In this document: positions 17,416 through 25,583 of the stretch, piece by piece
Layout: each line of letters opens with the position of its first letter
How positions within the stretch are numbered: position 1 is the stretch's first letter
The notes under the pieces: generated by a model
What the model saw: the letters and a program-made list of their open reading frames with translations, nothing else
Told to the model about the DNA's origin: nothing
The model's database searches: none
Made by a program: the position numbers and the translations under genes
Source: Micromonospora andamanensis
GTDB lineage: Bacteria > Actinomycetota > Actinomycetes > Mycobacteriales > Micromonosporaceae
Reading direction: 5' to 3'
NCBI RefSeq assembly: GCF_016863495.1
Contig: NZ_BOOZ01000014.1
Span: 62,001 to 126,000 of the forward strand
DNA length: 64,000 nucleotides

Positions 17416-18741
17416 ATGCACCAGCGGATCCTGATGCGAGCCCGCAAGGAGCCCTTCGAGGTCAACTCCCCGGAGGAGACGTTCGACCGGAACCTGATCG
17501 GTGACAACGTCGGCAACCTGGTGTTCAGCCACGCCGCGCACAAGCTGCTGGGGGCACCCGGCGTCGAGATCACCTCCAACCGGTTCGTGGTCAACCCGCG
17601 CGCCGCGGACCGGATCAACGAGCAGTACGACGTGTTCGTGGTACCGCTGGCCAACGCGTTCCGACGCAGCTACGCACACCGGGTCGACGCGATGACGAAC
17701 CTCATCGAGCGGCTGAAGATCCCGGTCGTGGTGCTCGGCGTGGGCGTGCAGACGAATGTCGACGGCGACCGGGAGTACCTGCGACCGATCGACGAGTCGG
17801 TCACCCGCTTCTGCCGCGCGGTGCTCGACCGCTCGCACAGCATCGGGGTACGCGGCGAGATCACCGCGAGCTACCTGCGGACGCTCGGTTTCTCCGCCGT
17901 CGACGAGATCGGCTGCCCGTCGATGTTCCTGCACGGCGACACCCTGCCGGTGGAGAAGCGCAAGGCCGCGCTCGGCACGGACGACCGGATCGCGTTGACC
18001 GTCTCGCCGTACGTGAAGTCGATGGCGAAGATCATCCAGTCGCATCAGCAGCGCTACCCGAACCTGCGCTACATCCCGCAGGACCTCAAGACCCTGGGCA
18101 CCCTGCTCTACGGCGACGCGCCGGAGGACCGGGGCAAGACCAGCCCGATCCCGCTGCACACCTCGCATCCGCTGTTCACCGAGGACAAGGTGCGGATGTT
18201 CGTCGACCCGTGGACGTGGATCGACTACCTCACCGGCTTCGACTTCAACTTCGGTACCCGCATCCACGGCACCATCGTCTCCCTGCTGGCCGGCACGCCC
18301 GGCTACCTGTTCGCCCACGACTCCCGCACCCTGGAACTTGCCAGGTACTTCGAGATCCCGCACCGGGTGATGCGGGACGTGCCGAAGGACGTCGACGCCG
18401 CCCAGTTGTACGACGAGGCCGACTACTCCGGGATGATCAACGGGCACAAGGCGCGCTTCGAGACCATGCTGGCCTTCCTCGCCAAGCACGACCTGGGCAA
18501 CGCCTTCGCCGACGCGGACCCCCCGGCGGCGTTCGACGCCCAGGTCCGCGCGACGACCTTCCCGCCGGCCGTGCGTCCGGCGCTGGCGACCTCGCCGGAG
18601 GTGCTGCTGCACCGGATCCAGTGGCTGTACGACCGGGAGGCCGAGCTTCGCGAGCAGCTCCAGCAGCAGCGCCCGGACCGGTTCAAGGCCCGGATCAAGA
18701 AGGCCGTCCCGGCACCGGTACGCCGCATCCTCAGCCGATGA
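17416..18741 (+). CDS. Polysaccharide pyruvyl transferase family protein
   Basis: The protein has 441 residues from the ATG at 17416. The fold is PS_pyruv_trans (CsaB/WcaK-like): NLIGDNVGNLVF near the N-terminus, VVVLGVGVQTN, SIGVRGEITASYL, DEIGCPSMFL, and the C-terminal DFNFGTRIHGTIVSLLAGTPGYLF with the RxHG motif. Family members add ketal pyruvate to sugars, though some act in other glycan reactions. The C-terminus ends in a short coiled coil and a basic amphipathic helix (about 395-441), suggesting membrane association. It is first of the three-gene plus-strand group ending with pseI. Confidence 0.85.
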   Translation: MHQRILMRARKEPFEVNSPEETFDRNLIGDNVGNLVFSHAAHKLLGAPGVEITSNRFVVNPRAADRINEQYDVFVVPLANAFRRSYAHRVDAMTNLIERLKIPVVVLGVGVQTNVDGDREYLRPIDESVTRFCRAVLDRSHSIGVRGEITASYLRTLGFSAVDEIGCPSMFLHGDTLPVEKRKAALGTDDRIALTVSPYVKSMAKIIQSHQQRYPNLRYIPQDLKTLGTLLYGDAPEDRGKTSPIPLHTSHPLFTEDKVRMFVDPWTWIDYLTGFDFNFGTRIHGTIVSLLAGTPGYLFAHDSRTLELARYFEIPHRVMRDVPKDVDAAQLYDEADYSGMINGHKARFETMLAFLAKHDLGNAFADADPPAAFDAQVRATTFPPAVRPALATSPEVLLHRIQWLYDREAELREQLQQQRPDRFKARIKKAVPAPVRRILSR

Positions 18742-18832
18742 GCCACGTCCTGAACCGTTAACCTGATCGGGCCCGGCTGTTCAATCACTGAACCGTCGCC
18801 GGTCACGTCAGGTTCCAGGTCTGTCCACCCGG

Positions 18833-19972
18833 GTGGCCAATTGTTTCCGGGTGGTCACAGAGCCGACGCCAACGCCGCTGCTGAGCATCGTCGTGCCGGT
18901 GTACCGCGTCGAGGCGTACCTGCGCCAGTGCCTGGACTCCATCCACGCCGACATCCCGGTCGTCGAGGCGACGCCTGTGGAGGTCGTCGCCGTCGACGAC
19001 GCCTCACCGGACCGGTGCGGTGACCTGCTGCGCGGGTACGCCGCCGAGCATCCTGCGCTGCGCGTGCTGCACCTGGACCGCAACGTCGGCCTCGGGCCGG
19101 CCCGCAACGCGGGCCTGGACGTGGCCACCGGCCGGTACGTGTGGTTCGTCGACAGCGACGACTGGTTGCCGGCCGGGACGATCCCGGCCGTGCTGGACCG
19201 GCTGCGCAGTGACCGCCCCGACGTGATGATGGTCGACCACCTGCGGGTGCACGAGTGCGGGCGCGAGGAGGTGGACGCCAGCAGCCGGCTGCTGCGCGGC
19301 ACCCCCGGCGTGGTGCGGCTGGCCGACCGACCGCACCTGCTGCGGGTGCAGCACACCGCCTGGAACAAGGTGGTACGCCGGGAGTTCATGGCCGAGCTGG
19401 GCCTGCGCTTCCATCCCGGCTGGTACGAGGACATCCCGTTCAGCCACCCGCTGCTGATCGGCGCGGAGCGGATAAGCGTGCTGGACCGGGTCTGTTATCT
19501 GTACCGTCAGGGCCGCCAGGGCGCGATCACCTCGACGCGCAGCGGTCGGCACTTCGACTCCTTCGAACAGTACGACCGCCTTTTCGCCTGGCTGCGCCAA
19601 CGGCATCCCGACGGGCGCTGGCACGCCGAACTGTTCGACCTGATGGTCAACCACTTCCTGGTGGTGGTGGGCAACGACGACCGGCTGCATCCGCACCTGC
19701 GCCGGGAGTTCTTCCGTCGGGTCGCCGCGCACTACCGCACGTACCTGCCCAGCGGCGGCTACCCCCGGCCGGGCGGGGTGTCGGGACTCAAGCACCGACT
19801 TGTCGGCCGCGACAGCTACCTGGCGTACGCGGCGCTGCGGCGGGCGCACCGGCTCGCCGGCCGGGTGCGCGGCAGCAGCGGCGGGGTGCCCGTTGGCGGG
19901 GTGCAGCCGACACCGGGAAGCCCGACACGGGACCACACATTGGTAAGCACGCACGGAAACGGATCGGAATGA
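18833..19972 (+). CDS. Family 2 glycosyltransferase
   Basis: The protein has 379 residues. The GT-A core has LLSIVVPVYRVEAYL at the start, VEVVAVDDASPDR, LGPARNAGLDVATG and the metal-binding VDSDDW (DxD). A C-terminal helical part follows, as in teichoic-acid and capsule transferases such as TagA-linked GT2 enzymes. It starts at a GTG (18833); a second GTG at 18851 is possible. Its 3' end overlaps pseI as ATGA, so it is translationally coupled to Pse synthesis and probably adds a sugar to the same polymer. The donor is unknown. Confidence 0.88.
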   Translation: MANCFRVVTEPTPTPLLSIVVPVYRVEAYLRQCLDSIHADIPVVEATPVEVVAVDDASPDRCGDLLRGYAAEHPALRVLHLDRNVGLGPARNAGLDVATGRYVWFVDSDDWLPAGTIPAVLDRLRSDRPDVMMVDHLRVHECGREEVDASSRLLRGTPGVVRLADRPHLLRVQHTAWNKVVRREFMAELGLRFHPGWYEDIPFSHPLLIGAERISVLDRVCYLYRQGRQGAITSTRSGRHFDSFEQYDRLFAWLRQRHPDGRWHAELFDLMVNHFLVVVGNDDRLHPHLRREFFRRVAAHYRTYLPSGGYPRPGGVSGLKHRLVGRDSYLAYAALRRAHRLAGRVRGSSGGVPVGGVQPTPGSPTRDHTLVSTHGNGSE

Positions 19973-21015
19973 CGTTCAAGATCGGGTCGCACCTGGTCGG
20001 CACCGGAGAGCGCCCCTTCGTGGTGGCCGAGATGTCCGGCAACCACAACGGAGACCTCGACCGCGCACTGTCCATCGTGGATGCCGTGGCGGCCAGTGGC
20101 GCGCACGCGCTGAAGCTCCAGACGTACCGGCCGGACACCATCACCATCGACGTGGACACCCCGGACTTCCGCATCTCCGGCGGGCACGAGCTGTGGGGCG
20201 GGGAGAACCTGTACCGGCTCTACGAGAAGGCGCACACGCCGTACGAGTGGCACCGGCCGATCTTCGAGCGGGCCCGCGCCCAGGGGCTGACGGTCTTCTC
20301 CTCCCCGTTCGACGCCACCGCTGTGGAACTGTTGGAGGATCTCGACGCGCCGGCGTACAAGATCGCCTCGTCGGAGCTTGTCGACCTGCCGCTGATCCGG
20401 TTGGTCGCGGCGACCGGCAAACCGATTGTCATCTCGACCGGGATGGCCACCCTCGCCGAGATCGACGCCGCGGTACGCACCGCCCGCGACGGTGGCGCGA
20501 GCGGGATCATCCTGTTGGCCTGCACCGCCTCCTACCCGGCACCGCCCGCGGACAGCAACCTGCGCCGCATCCCGGTGCTTGCCGACGCCTTCGGCGTACC
20601 TGTGGGACTGTCCGACCACACGCCGGGCATCGGTGTACCCGTCGCCTCGGTGGCCCTCGGCGCCTGCTTCATCGAGAAGCACGTGACGCTGGACCGCGCC
20701 GACGGCGGCGTGGACTCCGACTTCTCCCTGAACCCCACCGAGCTGGCCGCCCTGGTGGTCGAGTCCGAGCGGGCGTACGCGGCGCTGGGCGGCACGGCGG
20801 TCGGGCCCACCCCGGCCGAACAGGAGGGCCTGCGCTTCCGGCGTTCGCTGTACGTGGTGGCGGACGTGCGCGCCGGCGACGAGGTGACGGTGCGCAACGT
20901 CCGCTCGATCCGGCCGGCCGGCGGGCTGCCTCCGGTGGAGATCGACAGGGTGCTGGGCCGCCGCTTCACCGCCGACGTGGCGCGCGGCACCGCGCTCACC
21001 TGGGACCTGATCTGA
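19969..21015 (+). CDS. pseI: Pseudaminic acid synthase
   Basis: The protein has 348 residues. It condenses 2,4-diacetamido-2,4,6-trideoxy-L-altrose with phosphoenolpyruvate to give pseudaminic acid. The NeuB TIM-barrel (about 15-265) shows AEMSGNHNGDLDRAL, LKLQTYRPDTITI, FSSPFDATAVELL, YKIASSEL, LLACTASYPAP, GLSDHTPG and FIEKHVTLDR; the SAF antifreeze-like domain (about 288-348) closes the protein. The AEMSGNHN and TYRPDT forms are those of PseI rather than NeuB sialate synthases. The ATG overlaps the upstream GT2 stop (ATGA). The other Pse steps are encoded at 24,983-34,206. Confidence 0.92.
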   Translation: MTFKIGSHLVGTGERPFVVAEMSGNHNGDLDRALSIVDAVAASGAHALKLQTYRPDTITIDVDTPDFRISGGHELWGGENLYRLYEKAHTPYEWHRPIFERARAQGLTVFSSPFDATAVELLEDLDAPAYKIASSELVDLPLIRLVAATGKPIVISTGMATLAEIDAAVRTARDGGASGIILLACTASYPAPPADSNLRRIPVLADAFGVPVGLSDHTPGIGVPVASVALGACFIEKHVTLDRADGGVDSDFSLNPTELAALVVESERAYAALGGTAVGPTPAEQEGLRFRRSLYVVADVRAGDEVTVRNVRSIRPAGGLPPVEIDRVLGRRFTADVARGTALTWDLI

Positions 21016-21020
21016 GGCCC

Positions 21021-21050
21021 TTGACTAACGAAGCACACTTCGTGAATACT
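21021..21050 (+). promoter_or_regulatory. terC promoter with internal palindrome
   Basis: TTGACT (21021-21026) and AATACT (21045-21050) are spaced by 18 nt, giving a start near 21057, right at the 5' end of the riboswitch. ACGAAG and CTTCGT (21028-21033 and 21038-21043) form a 6-bp-arm palindrome in the spacer that could bind a repressor. Confidence 0.6.
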
Positions 21051-21057
21051 GGTACGC

Positions 21058-21178
21058 AGTTCGAGGGGGAGTACCCGACGTAACGCGCGTCGCCGTCAGT
21101 ACGGGCCCGGCCCATCCGGGGCCCCGGTGACGCGGTCACCACGCCGGTGGACGGGGAGACCTTCGTCCAGCAGTGCCG
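21058..21178 (+). ncRNA. Mn2+ riboswitch (yybP-ykoY type)
   Basis: The leader carries the two conserved metal-binding segments of the yybP-ykoY RNA: GGGGGAGTACCCGAC at 21065-21079 and GGGGAGACCTTCG at 21153-21165. They are joined by GC-rich helices, including GGTGACGCGGTCACC. It lies directly upstream of a TerC-family gene, the commonest partner of this RNA, which turns on Mn2+ export when the metal is high. Boundaries are approximate. Confidence 0.88.
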
Positions 21179-21215
21179 GGCCCGGCGTGGCCCGGCCGGA
21201 CGAGAGGTCTTGCCG

Positions 21216-22163
21216 GTGTCTGTCTCCTGGTGGGTCTGGGCCCTGCTGATGCTGGCCATCGCCGTGATGCTCGCCGTCGACCTGTTCCTGCACCGCGACA
21301 ACCACGTCATCGGTTTCCGCGAGGCCGCCACCTGGTCCGGCATCTGGATCGCCGCCGGTCTGCTGTTCGGCGTGCTCCTGTGGGTGTGGCAGGGCGGTGA
21401 CGTGGCCGGCACCTACTTCGCCGGCTACCTGATGGAGAAGGCGCTGTCCATCGACAACGTCTTCGTCTTCGCGCTGATCTTCACGTACTTCGCGGTCCCC
21501 GCCGCGTACCAGCACAAGGTCCTGTTCTGGGGCGTCATCGGCGCGCTGGTGTTCCGGTTCGTGTTCATCTTCGTCGGCGCGGAGCTGCTTGACAGGTTCT
21601 TCTGGACCGCGTACCTGTTCGGCGCGTTCCTCGTCTACACCGCCTACAAGATGGCGTTCCGCCACGGCGAGCAGACCGATCCGGACCGCAACCTGGTGGT
21701 GCGCCTGGTACGCCGGATCCTGCCGACCGACCCGGCGTACCACGGCGACCGGTTCTTCGTCCGGATCGACGGCAAGCGGGTCGCCACCCTGCTGTTCGTG
21801 GTCCTGATCGCGGTCGAGACCACCGACCTGATCTTCGCGATCGACTCGGTGGCGGCGATCCTGGCCATCACCACGAGCACGTTCATCGTCTGGACCGCCA
21901 ACGCGTTCGCGATCCTCGGACTGCGCAGCCTGTACTTCTGCCTCGCCGGGCTACTGCGCCGTTTCGTGCACCTGCACTACGGCCTGGCCGTCCTGCTGGC
22001 CTTCGCCGGGGTCAAACTGATCCTGTCCGAGACCCCGGTCGGCAAGCTGCCCATCCCGGTGACCCTGGGCGTCATCATGGCGACGATCGCGGTGTCGATC
22101 GCCTGGAGCCTGCGCAGCACCAGCGCCGGGTCGGAAACGCCGGAGCCCGCACAACGTCGCTGA
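21216..22163 (+). CDS. TerC-family integral membrane protein (probable Mn2+ exporter)
   Basis: The protein has 315 residues with seven or more membrane helices. Family motifs are LAVDLFLHRDNH near the N-terminus, the acidic EKALSIDNVFVFALIF and TTDLIFAIDSVAAILA segments, and the conserved LRSLYFCLAGL. The paired D-N and D-S membrane acids are the putative metal site. Starts GTG 21216 and TTG 21210 are both possible; the GTG is better placed after GAGAGG. The gene lies behind the Mn2+ riboswitch, and its 3' end converges on the PPTase-like gene only 10 nt away. Confidence 0.9.
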   Translation: MSVSWWVWALLMLAIAVMLAVDLFLHRDNHVIGFREAATWSGIWIAAGLLFGVLLWVWQGGDVAGTYFAGYLMEKALSIDNVFVFALIFTYFAVPAAYQHKVLFWGVIGALVFRFVFIFVGAELLDRFFWTAYLFGAFLVYTAYKMAFRHGEQTDPDRNLVVRLVRRILPTDPAYHGDRFFVRIDGKRVATLLFVVLIAVETTDLIFAIDSVAAILAITTSTFIVWTANAFAILGLRSLYFCLAGLLRRFVHLHYGLAVLLAFAGVKLILSETPVGKLPIPVTLGVIMATIAVSIAWSLRSTSAGSETPEPAQRR

Positions 22164-22173
22164 TGGTGCGGTC

Positions 22174-22623
22174 TCAGCCGGGGCCGGACACGGCAACATC
22201 GGGGAAACCGCGCAGCTCCCGGCCGACGCTCTGCCGGCCCACGCGGTCGGTCGGGGTGAAGGCGACGGTGACCACCAGGTCCGCCAGCGGCATGGTGCGC
22301 CACAGCCAGGCGGTGCCGGGCGGCACCTCCAGACCGTGCCGATGCCACCAGGTCGCCACCGGCACGTCGGCGAGTTTGGCCAGACACTCGACGCGGGTCC
22401 ACCGGCCCCAGAAGTCGGTGGACCCGAACCGGCCGGCAAGCGCGACCGGGGGCGCGGCGTCGGCGCGCTCGGCGTCGATGGCCACCCGCCAGCCGGGTAC
22501 CGGCGGGGCGTACCAGCCGACACAACGCCCGTCGTCGAGGTGGCTGCGGGTGACGGCGTCGCCCGACTCGGCCACCGGGGCCACCCGCAGATGTCGTTGC
22601 GCGGCGGCGAGCAGGGCGGACAC
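22174..22623 (-). CDS. 4'-phosphopantetheinyl transferase-like protein
   Basis: The protein has about 149 residues. VAIDAERAD fits the metal-binding D-x-E motif and WTRVECLAKL the W-x-x-[KV]-E-A-x-x-K motif of the PPTase superfamily, whose members load ACP with phosphopantetheine. It is shorter than Sfp-type enzymes (~220 residues). It sits downstream of the ACP/AMP-ligase/SDR genes on the same strand, so the ACP at 24671-24922 is its natural candidate substrate. The GTG at 22623 is chosen, but it overlaps the hairpin at 22621-22662 and has no clear ribosome site, so the start is uncertain. An upstream frame extends to 22728. Confidence 0.6.
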   Translation of the reverse strand: MSALLAAAQRHLRVAPVAESGDAVTRSHLDDGRCVGWYAPPVPGWRVAIDAERADAAPPVALAGRFGSTDFWGRWTRVECLAKLADVPVATWWHRHGLEVPPGTAWLWRTMPLADLVVTVAFTPTDRVGRQSVGRELRGFPDVAVSGPG

Positions 22624-22662
22624 CCGTTGTCCCGCCCCGTCGACGGTGCGGGACAACGGGTG
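22621..22662 (-). terminator. Strong hairpin between SDR and PPTase-like genes
   Basis: Perfect 15-bp arms (22621-22635 and 22648-22662) enclose a 12-nt loop. It lies 8 nt past the SDR stop, so it is a likely terminator or attenuator. Its distal arm also contains the best GTG for the next gene. Confidence 0.75.
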
Positions 22663-22669
22663 CGGCGGA

Positions 22670-23428
22670 TCAGATCGAGGCGGCACCGTCGACCACGATG
22701 ACCTGGCCGTTGATGTTCGTCTGGTCACGCAGCAGCAGCCGCACCACAGGCACCACCTCCACCGGCTCGGTCAGGTGACCGGTCGGCGTGCGACGCACGA
22801 TCTGGTCGAGCTGGGTCTGGCCGAGCACCGCCGACATCTCCGAGGCGAAGAAGCCCGGGGCGACCGCGTTGACGAGCACCCGCCCGCCCAGTTCCCGGGC
22901 CAGCGAGCGGGTCGCCGCGTCCATCCCGCCCTTGGTGGCGGAGTACGCCACCAGGCCCGGAAAGCCGCGCTGCGCGCAGATCGAGGTGATGTTGACGATC
23001 CGTCCGCGCCGACCCTGGGCCAGCATCCGCCGGATCGCCAGCCGGGTGAGCTGCAACGGCGCGGTCAGGTTGGTCTCGATGATCCGGGCGATGTCCGTGG
23101 TGGCGGTGTGCACGTGCAGCGAGTCCTGCCCGACAGCCGCGTTGTTCACCACGCCGTCGATCGGGCCGAGCCGCTCCTCGGCCGCCCGGACGAACGCCTG
23201 CGCCGCGGCGAGGTCGGTGACGTCGACCGGGCCGACGTGCGCCCGCTCCGGATGAGCGCCGGCGAGCTTGGCCAGCTCAGGGGTGACGGTACGGGCGAAG
23301 GCGGCCACCTTCAGGCCCGATTCGAGCAGGTCGGTGACGATGGCCAGGCCGAGGCCGCGGGAGCCGCCGGAGACGAGCACCACGGAGCTGGGCGGCACGG
23401 GCTGGGCGGGGGTGGTGGGGTCAGACAT
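22670..23428 (-). CDS. FabG-like short-chain dehydrogenase/reductase
   Basis: The protein has 252 residues. NAD(P) motif VSGGSRGLGLAIV, VNNAAVGQ, catalytic Ser in NITSICAQ and YSATKGG (YxxxK), plus the C-terminal GQVIVVDGAAS, place it in the classical SDR family nearest FabG. It starts 8 nt inside the end of the AMP-ligase gene (ATGTCTGA overlap). With an ACP and an AMP-ligase beside it, it may reduce a 3-oxoacyl-ACP to a 3-hydroxyacyl-ACP, or reduce a sugar; the ACP idea is favoured by context only. Confidence 0.87.
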   Translation of the reverse strand: MSDPTTPAQPVPPSSVVLVSGGSRGLGLAIVTDLLESGLKVAAFARTVTPELAKLAGAHPERAHVGPVDVTDLAAAQAFVRAAEERLGPIDGVVNNAAVGQDSLHVHTATTDIARIIETNLTAPLQLTRLAIRRMLAQGRRGRIVNITSICAQRGFPGLVAYSATKGGMDAATRSLARELGGRVLVNAVAPGFFASEMSAVLGQTQLDQIVRRTPTGHLTEPVEVVPVVRLLLRDQTNINGQVIVVDGAASI

Positions 23429-24674
23429 CGCTCTTCAGGGTCTCCTTGACGGGAATCTCGGTAAGCACGCGGATCCGCCGCGGGACCGCGTACTCGGGCA
23501 GCTGGTCGGCGCACCAGCGGACCAACGTCGCCTCGTCCAGCACGGTGCCGGCGCCGATCGGTACCACCTCGGCGACGACCATGTGGCCGAGCAGCGGGGC
23601 ACGCCGGCCGGTCACCCGCGCCCAGGCCACCTGCGGGTTCGCGGTCAGCACGTCGCGGACCACACCGGCGGAGACCTTGCTGCCGCCGACGTTTATCTCG
23701 TCCGCGTCGAGCCGGCCGGTGATCAGCACCCGGTCGTCGACGAGCTGCGCCCGGTCACCGGTGCGGACCGGACCGTCCAGCCCGGCACCGTGGTACGGCG
23801 AGGTGATCACCAGCTCCCCGTCGCGCACCCCGATGGTGGGGCGGCCCGGCGCCGCCCGGTCCAGCCACTGGACCGGGAATCCGGCCCGCCCGTCGTGCAC
23901 CACGATGGCCGCGCCGACCTCGGAGGAGGCGTAGATCCAGGAGATCCGGGCGGTCGGGAACACCTCCCGCAGCCGGTCCAGGATCGTCTGGTCGACAGGT
24001 TCGCCACCGAGGGTCAGCTGACGCAGCGGCACCCGGGCCAGCCCGGCCGGATCGCGGTGCAGGGCGCGCCGCCAGAAGGTGGGCGTACCGGAGGCGGCGT
24101 CCACACCGTGCTCGGCCGCCAGCGCCGGCCAGTCGTCGAGCTGGTCCGGCTCCACCACCACCAGGTTCTGCCCCGGCTGGGTCAGCGACAGCGTGACCAC
24201 CTGCCACCAGGCGTACGTGCCGGGGGCGTACGGGCAGAGCCAGGTCCGGGCGGGCTGCTCGCCCCGGACGGTGGTCAGGGATTCGAGGGTGTGCCCCACC
24301 CGCTTGGGCCGACCGGTGGAGCCCGAGGTCAGCAGCCACAGGCGGCCGGGCTCGGCGGCCCGGGCACCTGGCGTCGCGCCGTCCCCGGCCGTGCCGGGAC
24401 CCAGTTCGGCCACCGCGAACCCGGCGGCGCGTAGTTCCTCGCGCAGCACCGCGTCGACCCGGCTGGCCGTGCTGAGCAGTAGTTCGGTGCCGTGCACGGC
24501 GTGGTGCCGGGCGGCCGCTAGCGCGTACCGGGCCGAGTGGGCGAGCGCGGCGACGGGCTCCGGCAGGGTCAGCTCCGGCAGGTCACGCCAGGTCAGCACG
24601 GCACCGTCGACGACGATCCGGTTGTCCGCCCCCGCCGGCTGTGCGGGGGCCGGCGAGGCGGTCTCGACGCTCAC
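23421..24674 (-). CDS. AMP-dependent acyl/aryl acid ligase (ANL superfamily)
   Basis: The protein has 417 residues, about 100 shorter than standard acyl-CoA synthetases. Motifs are LLTSGSTGRPKRVG (A3 P-loop), YASSEVG (A5), RTGDRAQ (A7), ITGRLDADEINVGGSKVS (A8) and a C-terminal PVKETLKSD with the A10 lysine. It should adenylate a carboxylate and pass it to the adjacent ACP. The GTG start overlaps the ACP stop (GTGA), so the two are coupled. Similar short ligases with ACPs occur in glycan loci such as the Campylobacter flagellin-glycosylation region. The substrate acid is unknown. Confidence 0.85.
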   Translation of the reverse strand: MSVETASPAPAQPAGADNRIVVDGAVLTWRDLPELTLPEPVAALAHSARYALAAARHHAVHGTELLLSTASRVDAVLREELRAAGFAVAELGPGTAGDGATPGARAAEPGRLWLLTSGSTGRPKRVGHTLESLTTVRGEQPARTWLCPYAPGTYAWWQVVTLSLTQPGQNLVVVEPDQLDDWPALAAEHGVDAASGTPTFWRRALHRDPAGLARVPLRQLTLGGEPVDQTILDRLREVFPTARISWIYASSEVGAAIVVHDGRAGFPVQWLDRAAPGRPTIGVRDGELVITSPYHGAGLDGPVRTGDRAQLVDDRVLITGRLDADEINVGGSKVSAGVVRDVLTANPQVAWARVTGRRAPLLGHMVVAEVVPIGAGTVLDEATLVRWCADQLPEYAVPRRIRVLTEIPVKETLKSDV

Positions 24675-24922
24675 TGCCGCTGCAACTCGACGAGGAAGTC
24701 CAGCACGTCCCCGACCGTGGCGATCCGGCGCAGCCCGGGTGCGTCGAAGTTCAACTCCTCCCCCGTGGCGTCCTCGACGCGCAGCGCCAACTCGGAGAAG
24801 TCCAGCGACCGGAAACCAACCTCGCGCAGGTCGGCGGCGTCGTCGGCGGGCAACGCCTTGCCCTGGTTCTTGAGAACCTCGCCCATGAGGTCGCGAATCT
24901 GCGCCCGACTCAATTCCTTCAT
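24671..24922 (-). CDS. Acyl carrier protein
   Basis: The protein has 83 residues with the four-helix PP-binding fold. The attachment serine is Ser39 in GFRSLDFSELA, which replaces the usual D-S-L with R-S-L, and an acidic helix II (SELALRVEDATGEEL) follows. The arginine before Ser39 is unusual and may reflect a dedicated PPTase such as the one at 22174-22623. It is the first gene of the minus-strand acyl cassette and is divergent from pseH, with only 60 bases between them. Confidence 0.88.
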   Translation of the reverse strand: MKELSRAQIRDLMGEVLKNQGKALPADDAADLREVGFRSLDFSELALRVEDATGEELNFDAPGLRRIATVGDVLDFLVELQRQ

Positions 24923-24982
24923 GCGGCGGAGTGTACAGCCAGGTGAATCGTGATTAGGGTGCCCGGTGACGAGGTAAACGGA

Positions 24983-25510
24983 GTGGAAAGCGAGCGGTAC
25001 GTGTTGCGTGACGCCACCGAGGACGACGTTAACCTGATGTTGTCCTGGCGTAATCAGGAAATCAACCGACAGGTCAGCAAGACCAGTCACGTCATCACCG
25101 CCGAGGAGCACCGACGGTGGTGGTCGGCGGTGCGCCAGGACCCCACCCGTCGGGTGCTGACCTACCTGCGCGACGGGGTGCCCAGCGGTGCGGTCACCTA
25201 CTTCGACCTGCGGTTGTCCGGCCCGCGTACCGGCGGGTGGGGTTTCTACCTGGACGCCGAGGGGCTGGCCGAGCGGGGTGAGACGCTGCCCGCCTGGCTG
25301 GAGGTGATGCGGGAGGCGGTCGACCACGCCTTCGACGTGCTGGACCTCGACCGGCTCGACGGTGAGGTGCTGGCCCACAACACGGTGGTGCGCCAGATGA
25401 ACAGTCGTCTCCGTTTTGTCGAGGGGCCCGGTCGCCAGGAAACGCACGACGGTCGGGAAATCACGGTCATCCCCATTTCCCTGGAGCGCGCCAACCGTCG
25501 CGTTCGCTGA
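24983..25510 (+). CDS. pseH: Pse-pathway N-acetyltransferase
   Basis: The protein has 175 residues in the GNAT fold. ERYVLRDATEDDVNLMLSWRN is the typical N-terminus, GAVTYFDLRLSG and GWGFYLDAEGLAE form the acetyl-CoA site, and AHNTVVRQMNSRLRF is the late helix, matching PseH. It acetylates the 4-amino group of UDP-4-amino-4,6-dideoxy-L-AltNAc after PseC. The GTG at 24983 follows GAGG and is preferred to GTG 24950. It is separated from the other pse genes by an oppositely oriented membrane glycosyltransferase gene, so the pathway is split over several transcripts. Confidence 0.85.
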   Translation: MESERYVLRDATEDDVNLMLSWRNQEINRQVSKTSHVITAEEHRRWWSAVRQDPTRRVLTYLRDGVPSGAVTYFDLRLSGPRTGGWGFYLDAEGLAERGETLPAWLEVMREAVDHAFDVLDLDRLDGEVLAHNTVVRQMNSRLRFVEGPGRQETHDGREITVIPISLERANRRVR

Positions 25511-25583
25511 TTCTTGGCATTTTGTCCACGCATTGTTCACGTAGTCGACGGGTAGGGTTTCCGTCGATTCCGGAAGGCCGTGG

